A stretch of 26,672 nucleotides of DNA from positions 1 to 26,672 of the forward strand of contig VMFF01000002.1 of assembly GCA_007375915.1 (NCBI GenBank), written 5' to 3'. How positions within the stretch are numbered: position 1 is the first letter of the stretch; each line of letters opens with the position of its first letter. Of this stretch, positions 1 to 6,289 are shown piece by piece. The notes beneath the pieces were generated by a model. That model made no database searches and had not been told where the DNA came from. It was given only the letters and a program-made list of their open reading frames with translations. Source of the DNA: Candidatus Doudnabacteria bacterium Gr01-1014_77 (GTDB lineage: Bacteria > Patescibacteriota > Doudnabacteria > UBA920 > VMFF01). Made by a program: the position numbers and the translations under genes.

Positions 1-751
1 AGCGGGGGAGTTTTTTGTATAGCGAGTAAACACGTTTAACCCTTCCTTTTAAGTCTTCAAACTTAACGCCTTCTGTTTTAAGGATAGTTGAAACATCTCT
101 TTGAAGCTTCTTTAAAGCAGACTGTCTTCCTGAAAGCGCAGCTTCCAAAATGTCTTTAGTTTTCTTAAATGCCTCTGGGTTTGCAATCTCAAATGCAGAG
201 TCTTCTAATTCGTCCTTCCATTCCCCAATACCTAAACGGTTTGCTATAGGGGCGAAAATTTCAAGAGTTTCTTCAGCGATTCTTTTTTGTTTTTCTTTTT
301 TTACATACTGAATGGTGCGCATATTATGCACTCTGTCAGCAAGCTTAATTAAAATCACACGAATATCCTTAGATGTTGCCACAAACATCTTGCGTAAATT
401 TTCAACATAATATTTGTCTTTGCTGTTTCTTAAACGCACTTTCCCAAGTTTAGTTACTCCATCAACTAAAGATGCGACCTCTTTCCCAAATTCTTTTTCA
501 ATTTCTAAAAGACCAACTTTTGTATCTTCAGGGACATCGTGCAAAAGTGTTGCAGCTATAGTTGTTGCATTCGGGAAAATCCTTCCAAGAATCAAAGCAG
601 CTTCTTGAGGGTGTATGACATATTCTTCTCCGGAAAAACGTTTCTGCCCTTTATGTGCATCCACAGCAAACTTAAAAGCACGCTCTAAAAGCTCTTTGTC
701 CTTGTCTTTGAACTTAAATTGAATCTTGGTTATAAACCCGTTGAAATCCAT
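1..751 (-). CDS. relA/spoT: RelA/SpoT-family (p)ppGpp synthetase/hydrolase, N-terminal part (C-terminus off the left edge)
   Basis: Bifunctional stringent-response enzyme that makes and degrades (p)ppGpp in the cytoplasm. The visible 250 residues begin with ATG at 749-751, preceded on the minus strand by the purine stretch GAGGAAGAG. They contain the HD-hydrolase signature: IHPQEAA (residues 47-53), LLHDVPEDT (69-77, metal-binding His-Asp at 71-72), VDGVTKL (96-102), KLADRVHNMRT (136-146) and FAPIANRLGI (166-175). The last residues, RVKRVYSLYKKL, correspond to the start of the synthetase domain in this family. Synthetase, TGS and ACT domains, if present, lie outside the window, so whether it is a full Rel or a shorter form cannot be told. 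The usual LLHDVVEDT has Pro in place of the second Val. The gene diverges from the one at 892. Confidence 0.93.
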   Translation of the reverse strand, partial: MDFNGFITKIQFKFKDKDKELLERAFKFAVDAHKGQKRFSGEEYVIHPQEAALILGRIFPNATTIAATLLHDVPEDTKVGLLEIEKEFGKEVASLVDGVTKLGKVRLRNSKDKYYVENLRKMFVATSKDIRVILIKLADRVHNMRTIQYVKKEKQKRIAEETLEIFAPIANRLGIGEWKDELEDSAFEIANPEAFKKTKDILEAALSGRQSALKKLQRDVSTILKTEGVKFEDLKGRVKRVYSLYKKLPR

Positions 752-776
752 ATATTTCTATCTCTTCCTCTAATTA

Positions 777-794
777 TATGCTACAACTAGCATA
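777..794. promoter_or_regulatory. 7-bp inverted repeat between the divergent relA/spoT and 892 genes
   Basis: TATGCTA (777-783) and TAGCATA (788-794) form a perfect inverted repeat with a 4-nt spacer. It lies 25 bases upstream of the relA/spoT start. A TTGACA hexamer on the minus strand (809-814) is a possible -35 box, which would place the repeat over the -10 region. It could be an operator or a small leader hairpin; no protein can be assigned. Confidence 0.4.
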
Positions 795-891
795 ACCAGA
801 AACAAGCTGTCAAAGGTGAAAAATTTTAGTTTTAAGACTTAATCCATTAATTTGATATACTGCTTAAAGAAGCCTTAAACAAGGAGCATTT

Positions 892-1242
892 ATGCAAGAT
901 GATAAATGGAACATGCTGATAGAACATGCTAAAAAGTCCTTTAGAGACGTGGATTTAAGGACAGAGGATTTAACTGCTGAAACAGCCGATGGATTAGTAA
1001 AACAGGGAACAGAGGAAATCCTCGAGTTTACGAATGACAAAGGGAGATTTAGGTTAATACGAGAAACAAAGCCTGTGGTATTAGAAAAAAAGATGCACTA
1101 TTCTCACAGACAAGGGGATAGCGCTAGAACTGAATATGTTTTTTCAGACACAGAGAAAACACACAGAATGCGTTTCTTCAAAGAAGACGGTTATGATGAA
1201 TGGAGAGAGTTAGAAGCAGATAACATCACTCATATATTTTAA
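892..1242 (+). CDS. Conserved-looking hypothetical protein, 116 aa
   Basis: Product not recognised. The ORF starts with ATG after a good Shine-Dalgarno (AAGGAG, 6 nt spacing) and an extended -10 type sequence (TTGATATACT) about 30 nt upstream. The protein is soluble and highly charged, rich in Glu, Lys and Arg, with no signal peptide, membrane segment or cysteine. The middle (residues about 45-100) alternates charged and aromatic residues like a small beta-rich domain. It ends 2 nt before the nucleotidyltransferase gene at 1245, so the two are almost certainly one transcript and may be translationally coupled. A partner or regulatory role for that enzyme is possible, but that rests on position alone. 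Confidence 0.8.
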   Translation: MQDDKWNMLIEHAKKSFRDVDLRTEDLTAETADGLVKQGTEEILEFTNDKGRFRLIRETKPVVLEKKMHYSHRQGDSARTEYVFSDTEKTHRMRFFKEDGYDEWRELEADNITHIF

Positions 1243-1244
1243 CA

Positions 1245-2096
1245 ATGCTTGCTGAACAAATATTAAAAACCATAAAGTATTTTGATGTTCAAAATCACCC
1301 TTTGACGCTTTTAGAAATACACAAATATCTACTTGCAGACAGAGGAACAAAAGCAACGGTTTCAGAAATACTCACTATTCTAGAAACAGATTTAAAAGAC
1401 AAAATTCAAACCTCAAATGGTTTCTACTATTTAACAGGACGTGATGAAATCTCAGAACAAAGACTAAAGAATAATCTTTTTGCAACCAAACGACTTAAAA
1501 GAACAAAAAGATATTTGTCTAAAATTAAGTACCTCCCGTTTATAACAGGGATTGCGGTTGGCGGTTCAGAAGCAATAACCAACACAAGAGAAACAAGTGA
1601 CATTGATATATTTGTTTTAACCAAACCAAACAGAATTTGGCTTGCAAGGCTTTTTCTTACTGCATACTTTCAGATATTAGGAGTCAGAAGGCATGGTAAA
1701 AAAACAGCAAACCGTTTTTGCTTAAACCATTACATAGAACAAGGCAAACTACTTAACAGAGAACAGCATATATATTCAGCAGTAGAATATATCTCTTTAA
1801 TCCCATACTTTGGTGGAGGTGAAATCTATGAGTTTCAAAAAACAAACCTTTCTTGGATGAAAGAATATTTAGCTCAACCACAAATTGTTCAGTACACAAC
1901 ACCAAAAGCATCAGTGATAGCAAAGATATTTGAAAAGATATTAGATAACAAAGTAGGGGACTTCTTAGAAAACATAGCAGGAAAATTACAGACAAAAAAA
2001 ATACACCTACAAGATAGTATAGTGCTAGAAAAAGATGAACTTGCTTTTCACCCAGGAAACAAGGGAAGGCAAGTAATGAGCAAATTCAACCCTTAA
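1245..2096 (+). CDS. Nucleotidyltransferase-fold protein with N-terminal winged-helix-like region
   Basis: Residues 106-122 read GGSEAITNTRETSDIDI, the classic nucleotidyltransferase (Pol beta/MNT superfamily) pattern: a Gly-Gly-Ser helix start, then an acidic Asp-Ile-Asp pair (119 and 121) that would bind metal and NTP. The first ~65 residues (FDVQNHPLTLLEIHKYL onward) look like a helical, winged-helix-type domain. This combination is common among uncharacterised Patescibacteria proteins. The C-terminal 130 residues contain an aromatic patch (LIPYFGGGEIYEF) and no further motif I can name. Substrate is unknown: it could modify a small molecule, an RNA or a protein. It follows the 892 gene by 2 nt. 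No host-type terminator follows; the next structure is the G+C-rich hairpin at 2105. Confidence 0.75.
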   Translation: MLAEQILKTIKYFDVQNHPLTLLEIHKYLLADRGTKATVSEILTILETDLKDKIQTSNGFYYLTGRDEISEQRLKNNLFATKRLKRTKRYLSKIKYLPFITGIAVGGSEAITNTRETSDIDIFVLTKPNRIWLARLFLTAYFQILGVRRHGKKTANRFCLNHYIEQGKLLNREQHIYSAVEYISLIPYFGGGEIYEFQKTNLSWMKEYLAQPQIVQYTTPKASVIAKIFEKILDNKVGDFLENIAGKLQTKKIHLQDSIVLEKDELAFHPGNKGRQVMSKFNP

Positions 2097-2104
2097 AATG
2101 AACC

Positions 2105-2137
2105 GAGGCCCCGCAGACAGATTCGTCTGGGGGCCTC
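2105..2137 (-). terminator. G+C-rich terminator-like hairpin after the 54-aa membrane-protein gene
   Basis: GAGGCCCC (2105-2112) pairs with GGGGCCTC (2130-2137), and inside it CAGAC (2114-2118) pairs with GTCTG (2125-2129), about 13 bp in all. On the minus strand it begins 9 nt after the stop codon of the gene at 2147. The T-run is poor, as in terminators of G+C-rich bacteria. Confidence 0.65.
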
Positions 2138-2146
2138 ATGTGGTGC

Positions 2147-2311
2147 TCACGGCGCCTTCGTGTCGACAGCGGTCGCGGCGGCCGGCGTCTTGTTGGCCGA
2201 CTTCTTCGTGGGAAGGTTGTTGACCACGAAGAAACCGATGACAGCCACGATGACGATGACAAACGCGATCAGCCCAATGCTTGGGCCTTCGGGCTTGGAC
2301 TCCTTGTACAT
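2147..2311 (-). CDS. Single-pass small membrane protein, 54 aa, in G+C-rich island 1
   Basis: The start is fixed by AGGAGG 4 nt upstream of ATG at 2309-2311; the same frame continues upstream to another possible start but without such a site. The product begins with a short charged stretch (MYKESKPEGPS), has one hydrophobic segment (about residues 12-30, Ile/Val-rich) and ends in a Lys/Ala/Thr-rich tail, so it should be a single-pass membrane peptide with a flexible tail. Family not recognised. The codons use G or C at most third positions, and one 60-base line has 39 G+C, against about a third in nearby genes, so the base composition is foreign. It lies between two convergent host genes and carries its own terminator. 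Confidence 0.7.
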   Translation of the reverse strand: MYKESKPEGPSIGLIAFVIVIVAVIGFFVVNNLPTKKSANKTPAAATAVDTKAP

Positions 2312-2414
2312 GGTTCCTCCTGCGATCCCTCGCAGGTTGAGGTGAAAATCTACTGCATACTGCGTGGGGGTTTCATTGCATATTGCCACATCTATTTTAA
2401 AAAATCAAGCACAG

Positions 2415-2442
2415 AAAAACATCCTAAAGAACGCTCTTTAGG
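2415..2442 (-). terminator. Terminator after the NERD-domain gene
   Basis: CCTAAAGA (2423-2430) and TCTTTAGG (2435-2442) form a perfect 8-bp stem with a 4-nt loop. Read on the minus strand it is followed by ATGTTTTT, 20 nt downstream of the stop codon of the gene at 2462. Confidence 0.6.
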
Positions 2443-2461
2443 GTATTTAGATTACACTTAT

Positions 2462-3115
2462 TTAAACTTTCTTTATTATTTCTGCAATATATCCAGGTTC
2501 CGAAACCGCGTGTTTGTAGCTGTTTAGTATTAAATCAACTAACTGATCTTTATGTACAAAAGAAACATCAGCAGAAGTATTTTCAATTCCACCCCTCCTG
2601 TTATTAGGCATAACTAAAAGTGCTTCTACCCAAACTTTTTTTCTACAATATGCATTAATGAAATGTTTTAACTTCATTGCACCGCGATGTGATTGGTTTA
2701 AGAAAGCGTGCAATTGTCCGGCATTTGGATGGTAGTGACTCTTAACTTCAATTGCAAAAATTCCTGTTGGACCAATTACTGCAAAATCAATATCACCACC
2801 GTGTCTTAAAGAAAGATCTTGGAAAACATAAAAGTCATGAGGTAATCTGAGAAGCTCTCTTTTGATACTTTCTTCTCCCCAAATTCCTCTTGAAAATCTA
2901 TGAGATCTTTTTTCAAAGAGTTTTGCCAAAGAGTATCCAAGTGGAATTAAAAGAACAATTAAAAGCATCCAATCAGAAAGAGAAGAATAGCTATCAATGT
3001 CTCGTTGGCTTAAATAGCTTAGAAACAAAAACAATCCCAAAGTTATTACAAACAGAAGAATGAAAAGAGTTTCTTTTCTTTGCAGGAAACTGCTTTTTTT
3101 AATGTATATAGCCAT
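2462..3115 (-). CDS. NERD-domain (nuclease-related) membrane protein
   Basis: Residues about 75-170 match the NERD domain, a predicted PD-(D/E)xK-like nuclease fold: GIWGEESIKREL (77-88), a FQDLSLRHGGDIDFAVIGP stretch with Gly-Asp-Ile-Asp at 107-110, and IFAIEVKSH (119-127) with the Glu-x-Lys catalytic-type pair. Two hydrophobic segments (about 17-37 and 49-65) precede it and would anchor the protein with the domain in the cytoplasm. Known NERD proteins are linked to DNA processing, but the substrate here is unknown. The gene is monocistronic, with its own terminator. An extended -10 (TGCTAGAAT, minus strand) lies only 9 nt before the ATG, with no Shine-Dalgarno, suggesting a leaderless or nearly leaderless mRNA. 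Confidence 0.85.
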   Translation of the reverse strand: MAIYIKKSSFLQRKETLFILLFVITLGLFLFLSYLSQRDIDSYSSLSDWMLLIVLLIPLGYSLAKLFEKRSHRFSRGIWGEESIKRELLRLPHDFYVFQDLSLRHGGDIDFAVIGPTGIFAIEVKSHYHPNAGQLHAFLNQSHRGAMKLKHFINAYCRKKVWVEALLVMPNNRRGGIENTSADVSFVHKDQLVDLILNSYKHAVSEPGYIAEIIKKV

Positions 3116-3155
3116 TACTGTATTATTCTAGCACTTTTAAGCCCCTTTTGGAGCC

Positions 3156-3185
3156 TTGACAGGAGTGCTATTTTATTGTTAATAT
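3156..3185 (+). promoter_or_regulatory. Sigma-70-type promoter upstream of G+C-rich island 2
   Basis: TTGACA (3156-3161), an 18-nt spacer and TAATAT (3180-3185). It points at the stem-loop at 3203 and the small ORF at 3335. The DNA of the promoter itself is AT-rich and resembles the promoter at 3621. Confidence 0.65.
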
Positions 3186-3202
3186 GCTTTTTCTACAGTA
3201 TA

Positions 3203-3270
3203 TTCCTGCAGCCGCTCGCGAGAGCGAAGCGGAAGTAACAACGAGCCCAGAGGGCGAGTGGCTGTAGGAA
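3203..3270 (+). other. Long leader stem-loop in G+C-rich island 2
   Basis: Positions 3203-3219 and 3254-3270 form a 17-bp stem; two of the pairs are G-U in the RNA. The loop of about 34 nt contains GAGCGAAGCGG. It starts about 11 nt after the predicted transcription start and ends 64 nt before the 49-aa ORF, so it would be the 5' leader of that mRNA. It could be an mRNA stabiliser, a REP-like element or an RNA gene in its own right; no family is recognised. Confidence 0.5.
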
Positions 3271-3334
3271 AAACCTTCGTTCTGGCACTAAGGTCCAGAC
3301 ACGGAGGATCACGTTCCAAAGGAGGATCACCCAG

Positions 3335-3484
3335 ATGACCACGACGAGCACCGGCCGACCGCGGACGCGCAAGCCCCAGACGAATCCGAATTCCGTTGAC
3401 GCGACGACCCAGGGCGACGGCAGCGCGCAGCAGGGCACCGACAAGCCTGCCACGCAGTCCGACGGCAGCGGCACCGCGCAGTAG
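3335..3484 (+). CDS. Small disordered protein, 49 aa, in G+C-rich island 2
   Basis: An ATG at 3335 follows AAAGGAGG with about 10 nt spacing. The ORF runs 49 codons to TAG at 3482. The product is rich in Thr, Gln, Ser, Gly and Asp, with a basic patch near the N-terminus (GRPRTRKP), no hydrophobic segment and no cysteine, so it should be soluble and disordered. Function unknown. One 60-base line has 41 G+C, the highest in the window. Promoter, leader hairpin, ribosome site and terminator are all present, which argues for a real transcription unit even though the protein is short and of low complexity. An sRNA with a chance ORF is the main alternative. Confidence 0.55.
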   Translation: MTTTSTGRPRTRKPQTNPNSVDATTQGDGSAQQGTDKPATQSDGSGTAQ

Positions 3485-3511
3485 CAACAGCGGCGCCGGG
3501 TCACCAGGGAA

Positions 3512-3601
3512 GCTCGCCCCGAGGCGCTCGGGGCGAGCAACCCCAGGTTTTACCTGGGAACAAGCAAGAAAGCAGCAACCAACCGGTTTGTCTGCTTTTT
3601 T
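3512..3601 (+). terminator. Three consecutive hairpins ending island 2
   Basis: First a perfect 12-bp stem (3512-3523 with 3527-3538, core GCCCCGAG/CTCGGGGC) after the 49-aa ORF, then CCCAGGT/ACCTGGG (3542-3558), then an AT-richer host-style terminator AAAGCAG (3569-3575)/CTGCTTT (3592-3598) running into a T-run. The last is the convincing intrinsic terminator. The first looks like one from a G+C-rich genome. Confidence 0.7.
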
Positions 3602-3620
3602 GACGCCTTGCTTTAGGCTC

Positions 3621-3649
3621 TTGACAAAGTACCAATATTTAGTTAATAT
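3621..3649 (+). promoter_or_regulatory. Strong sigma-70-type promoter for the putative sRNA upstream of rpmF
   Basis: TTGACA (3621-3626), a 17-nt spacer, TAATAT (3644-3649). The predicted start is near 3656. Confidence 0.75.
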
Positions 3650-3655
3650 TCCGAG

Positions 3656-3772
3656 TTAAAACAAAATATTAGTTATGGCTCCTGATTTCGTACATACGGA
3701 TTGGGGGCAACCCAAAAGGCTTGTGTAAGAGCATTTATTTATGAGGCTCTATGGCACGAGTCTTTTTGTTTT
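3656..3772 (+). ncRNA. Putative sRNA or attenuated leader upstream of rpmF-nusB, about 117 nt
   Basis: This gene-free stretch starts at a strong promoter and ends at an intrinsic terminator. It holds three hairpins: TTCGTA/TACGGA (around 3688-3701), TTGGG/CCCAA (3701-3715), and a terminator in which GGCTTGTG (3718-3725) pairs with CACGAGTC (3755-3762) around an inner AGAGC/GCTCT stem (3728-3732/3746-3750), followed by TTTTTGTTTT. I see no conserved motif of SRP RNA, tmRNA, 6S RNA or a known riboswitch. Because it lies 67 nt upstream of rpmF it could be a separate sRNA or an attenuator that sets read-through into the bL32-NusB operon. Confidence 0.6.
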
Positions 3773-3838
3773 GCATATTTAATATTTTGTTAACAAGTTT
3801 TTAATGTTTTTTGCGTATTAATAGTAAATCATAAAACT

Positions 3839-4015
3839 ATGGGTGTTCCAAAAAAGCACAAGACCAGATCAGGAAGAGACCAGAGAAGATCTCACCATGC
3901 TTTAAAAGCAAAGATATATGCAGCTTGCAAAAACTGTGGCGCTCCAACAAGAACGCATGAAATTTGTCAGAGCTGTGGTTTTTACAAGGGACGTCAGGTC
4001 CGTAAAGTTAAATAA
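3839..4015 (+). CDS. rpmF: 50S ribosomal protein bL32
   Basis: A 58-aa protein with the bL32 N-terminus (MGVPKKHKTRSGRDQRRSHH) and a complete zinc ribbon: Cys-x2-Cys (30 and 33) and Cys-x2-Cys (43 and 46). It is therefore the zinc-binding form. It is a structural protein of the large ribosomal subunit. The start is the only ATG that gives the conserved N-terminus. No Shine-Dalgarno precedes it, so it may be translated from a leaderless or very short-leader mRNA, or by read-through from the upstream RNA. It is followed after 9 nt by nusB, a pairing of ribosomal protein with rRNA antiterminator that makes functional sense. Confidence 0.97.
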   Translation: MGVPKKHKTRSGRDQRRSHHALKAKIYAACKNCGAPTRTHEICQSCGFYKGRQVRKVK

Positions 4016-4024
4016 CCGAGAAAC

Positions 4025-4459
4025 ATGGCAAACCGACATCTCTCACGAACAGTAACAATGCAAACCCTGTATGAGTGGGATTTTAACGGTAGAAAAGAAC
4101 AACTCAAAGATTTAGCAAAGCATAATATAGAACAGCTGGCTCCAGGAATGGAAGATACTGCATTCATCTATGATTTGTTAGGCGGGGTTGAATCTCATCT
4201 TGAAGATATAGACAAAACAATTATTGAGACTGCTCCAGAATGGCCATTGGATCAAATTACAGTAGTTGATAGAAATATCTTACGCATCGGAATATTTGAA
4301 CTTCTCTATGAAAAGCAGGTGCCTCCAAAAGTCGCTATAAACGAAGCAGTAGAATTAGGAAAGACATTTGGTGGAGAGTCATCTGGCAAGTTCGTAAACG
4401 GTGTGTTGGGAACTCTTTATAAAAAACTATTTCCTGAAGAGACTTTAAAGGTAGAGTAA
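4025..4459 (+). CDS. nusB: Transcription antitermination factor NusB
   Basis: NusB binds boxA RNA with NusE (S10) and allows full-length rRNA transcription. The 144-aa length is typical. Recognisable parts are the N-terminal RTVTMQTLYEWDF helix (residues 9-21), VDRNILRIGIFELLY (81-95) and the strongly conserved PPKVAINEAVELGKTFGGESSGKFVNGVLG region (100-129). It follows rpmF by 9 nt in the same operon. The nearby upstream sequence has only a weak ribosome-binding site, so coupling to rpmF translation is likely. A perfect terminator follows. Confidence 0.97.
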   Translation: MANRHLSRTVTMQTLYEWDFNGRKEQLKDLAKHNIEQLAPGMEDTAFIYDLLGGVESHLEDIDKTIIETAPEWPLDQITVVDRNILRIGIFELLYEKQVPPKVAINEAVELGKTFGGESSGKFVNGVLGTLYKKLFPEETLKVE

Positions 4460-4473
4460 AGTCGACTTCTAAC

Positions 4474-4507
4474 AAAAAGACCTTCCTAAAGAAGGTCTTT
4501 TTGTTTT
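4474..4507 (+). terminator. Intrinsic terminator of the rpmF-nusB operon
   Basis: A 12-bp stem, AAAAAGACCTTC (4474-4485) with GAAGGTCTTTTT (4491-4502), a 5-nt loop, then TTGTTTT. The A-tract on the other side could let it work in both directions. Confidence 0.92.
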
Positions 4508-4529
4508 GTCATTAAAAGAGGGGAGAAAT

Positions 4530-5081
4530 ATGAAATATATCACAATTGCCTTAATGGCAATAACAGTGTTGCTAACTGGAAGTATTGCTTTAGCACAAGA
4601 AATACCGGTACATGCTCAAGCACAGTCTGTTGAGAGCGCTGAATTAACAACAGAGATTCAATCTCAAAGTAGTACAACCACAACAAAGCCAAAGCAAGCA
4701 ACCAAGAAGAAAAAGACCAAGAAAAAAGCAACCAAAAAACAGACTAAGGCAAAGAATACAAATGCAAAAAAAGAAGTTAAGCCCAAGAAGACTACAAAAA
4801 AGACAAGCACGAAGAAACCGAAGAAAAGCAAAAGCATTTCAACAAATACAACATCAGATGTTGAAAGAGCTAACCTTGGGACAACCAAAGATACTTTAAA
4901 GGTCGAACAACCTGATGCTTTAGGACAGTTAATAAACAGCGGAACGATTGATTTGCAAGCACAGTCTACTGAAGATCCGGTTCCTCGAAAAACCGCTCGA
5001 AAAGGATTAGCTGTAGTTGGGATATCAGGGTTTAGTGGCTTGGGTTTGATGCTCCTACTTAAGAAATTCTTCCCACATTAA
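4530..5081 (+). CDS. Secreted, membrane-tethered lysine-rich (histone H1-like) protein
   Basis: The start at 4530 is chosen because GAGGGGAG lies 5-6 nt upstream; a TTG start 24 nt earlier lies inside the upstream terminator. The 183-aa product has a signal peptide (residues 1-23, MKYITIALMA... ending ALAQ), a short Gln/Ser/Thr linker, a strongly basic Lys/Thr/Ala segment (53-101) resembling the tail of histone H1, a more ordered-looking acidic part (109-150), and a C-terminal hydrophobic helix (about 159-177) ending KKFFPH. It should be exported and anchored by its C-terminus, with the basic region outside the membrane. Binding of DNA or anionic cell-wall polymers is an inference from charge. 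The next gene codes for HU, another DNA-binding protein, but it has its own promoter. Confidence 0.75.
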   Translation: MKYITIALMAITVLLTGSIALAQEIPVHAQAQSVESAELTTEIQSQSSTTTTKPKQATKKKKTKKKATKKQTKAKNTNAKKEVKPKKTTKKTSTKKPKKSKSISTNTTSDVERANLGTTKDTLKVEQPDALGQLINSGTIDLQAQSTEDPVPRKTARKGLAVVGISGFSGLGLMLLLKKFFPH

Positions 5082-5096
5082 TCAAGCATTAAGCGG

Positions 5097-5126
5097 TTGC
5101 CAAAAGGCCTCTGCTTAAGGTATACT
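5097..5126 (+). promoter_or_regulatory. Promoter of the HU gene
   Basis: TTGCCA (5097-5102), an 18-nt spacer, TATACT (5121-5126), 37 nt before the HU start codon. Confidence 0.65.
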
Positions 5127-5163
5127 AGTGGGGAATTATTTTAAGAAAAGCAGTACAAAAGAA

Positions 5164-5445
5164 ATGAATAAAAATGAACTAATAGAAAGCCTTGCAGGAA
5201 AGCTTGCTCTGCCAAGATCAGAAGCAGAGAGAATGCTTAATACCTTGGTTGATGTAATTTCTGAAACTCTTAAAAAAGGTGACGAAGTAAACATTACTGG
5301 GTTTGGTCAGTTTTCCGTAAGTAACAGAGCAGCAAGAGCAGGAGTAAATCCTCAGAACCCAACAGAGAGAATTCAGATTGCTGCAACAAAAGTTCCAAAG
5401 TTCAGAGCAGGCAAGAGTTTGAAAGAAGCGGTAAAAAGCGAATAA
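5164..5445 (+). CDS. hup: HU-family nucleoid DNA-binding protein
   Basis: A 93-aa protein that bends and compacts DNA as a dimer. The N-terminal MNKNELIESLAGKLALPRSEAE helices, the GDEVNITGFGQFSV strand segment (residues 39-52) and the DNA-embracing arm ARAGVNPQNPTERIQI (56-71), with the intercalating Pro in NPQNP, are all present, ending in the usual FRAGKSLKEAV helix. The ATG at 5164 gives the canonical start; the open frame extends 36 nt further 5' into the -10 region and is not used. The Shine-Dalgarno is weak. The gene is followed by a symmetric GGCCAGAA/TTCTGGCC hairpin (about 5460-5477) without a T-run, and by tRNA-Pro, so the two may be cotranscribed. Confidence 0.95.
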   Translation: MNKNELIESLAGKLALPRSEAERMLNTLVDVISETLKKGDEVNITGFGQFSVSNRAARAGVNPQNPTERIQIAATKVPKFRAGKSLKEAVKSE

Positions 5446-5486
5446 CTAGAAATATGTTTGGCCAGAAGTTTCTGGCCAAACTTTAA

Positions 5487-5563
5487 CGGGAACTGGCTCA
5501 ATTGGCTAGAGCGCTCGCTTTGGGAGCGAGAGGTTCCGGGTTCGAGTCCCGGGTTCCCGACCA
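5487..5563 (+). tRNA. tRNA-Pro (anticodon TGG), CCA encoded
   Basis: Full cloverleaf: acceptor CGGGAAC/GTTCCCG, D-stem GCTC/GAGC, anticodon stem CTCGC/GCGAG with loop TTTGGGA, T-stem CCGGG/CCCGG with TTCGAGT loop, discriminator A and an encoded CCA. Proline-type first pair C1-G72 is present. Confidence 0.97.
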
Positions 5564-5571
5564 AAATAATT

Positions 5572-5590
5572 CCGGTTTCTCCGGTTTTTA
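5572..5590 (+). terminator. Weak terminator-like hairpin after tRNA-Pro
   Basis: CCGG-TTTCT-CCGG followed by TTTTTATTT. The stem is only four to five base pairs, so termination is likely to be partial and transcription may run on into the endonuclease gene and tRNA-Gly. Confidence 0.35.
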
Positions 5591-5614
5591 TTTAAGTTCA
5601 AATTAGGAGGTTTT

Positions 5615-6289
5615 GTGAGAGCACATTTAAAACAAAAGGCTTTAAAGCTACGAAAAGAAGGTTGGTCGTACAGCGTCATTAAGAGAAGAACAGGAGTGCC
5701 TAAAAGTACTCTTAGTAATTGGCTTGGCAATTTACCGTATAGACCAAACTCAGAAGTTAGAAAGAGCATGAAAGAAGGACCTTTGCGTTCTGCTGTCATG
5801 CGCAGAAAAGCAAAGATCAGGAACACAAGAGAGATTAAAACATCGGCAGCAAGAGAATTAGGTAAGCTTTCCAAAAGAGATAAATGGATGTTGGGTTTAG
5901 GTATTTATATGGGCGAGGGTTCAAAGACCCATGATAACATCCGGGTTATAAACTCAAATCCAGAAATAATTAAAAGTGCTGTTAAATGGTTTAGTGATAT
6001 TTGTGATGTTCCATTAGAAAATTTTGGTATAAGGGTACATTCGTATCCAGATATTGATGAAAAGGAATGCAGGGCATATTGGTCCAAAGTTTCTGGTATA
6101 CCTTTAAGTCAGTTTTTTAAGAGTCACATAGATACAAGGACAAACAAGTCAGTTTCGAAAAAACATAAGCTACAATATGGAACAGCGCATTTAATAATTA
6201 AGAGTTGTGGAAAAATAAAATTTGGGGTAATCTTACATAGAAGAATTATGGGCTGGATCGAAGAAGCCTATAAGCAAATGCGGGTATAG
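5615..6289 (+). CDS. LAGLIDADG-type homing endonuclease-like protein with N-terminal HTH, overlapping tRNA-Gly
   Basis: A 224-aa protein starting with GTG, with AGGAGG 3-4 nt upstream. Residues 8-40 (KALKLRKEGWSYSVIKRRTGVPKSTLSNWL) form a resolvase/Hin-like helix-turn-helix. LGLGIYMGEGSK (93-104) has the form of a LAGLIDADG motif, the helix that carries the catalytic acidic residue (Glu 101 here). YGTAHLIIKSC (188-198) is the beta-strand segment usual in this family. Only one clear motif is visible, so it would act as a homodimer or be a non-mobile derivative. Similar HTH plus LAGLIDADG-like proteins are common in Patescibacteria. Its last codons and TAG stop are the first ten bases of tRNA-Gly, and it begins 51 nt after tRNA-Pro. 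It is not inside an intron or intein, so it is free-standing. Confidence 0.75.
   Translation: MRAHLKQKALKLRKEGWSYSVIKRRTGVPKSTLSNWLGNLPYRPNSEVRKSMKEGPLRSAVMRRKAKIRNTREIKTSAARELGKLSKRDKWMLGLGIYMGEGSKTHDNIRVINSNPEIIKSAVKWFSDICDVPLENFGIRVHSYPDIDEKECRAYWSKVSGIPLSQFFKSHIDTRTNKSVSKKHKLQYGTAHLIIKSCGKIKFGVILHRRIMGWIEEAYKQMRV

Noticed and set aside
3179..3659. Open frames of 87-115 codons on either strand across island 2
   Set aside because: They give Arg/Ala/Pro-rich sequence without ribosome sites, and run across the stem-loop and terminators. The 49-aa frame at 3335 is the only one with a good start.
3656..3772. SRP RNA, tmRNA, 6S RNA or a known riboswitch
   Set aside because: No GGAAGG/AGCAG SRP loop, no tmRNA tRNA-like ends or tag frame, not rod-shaped, and no riboswitch core motif that I know.
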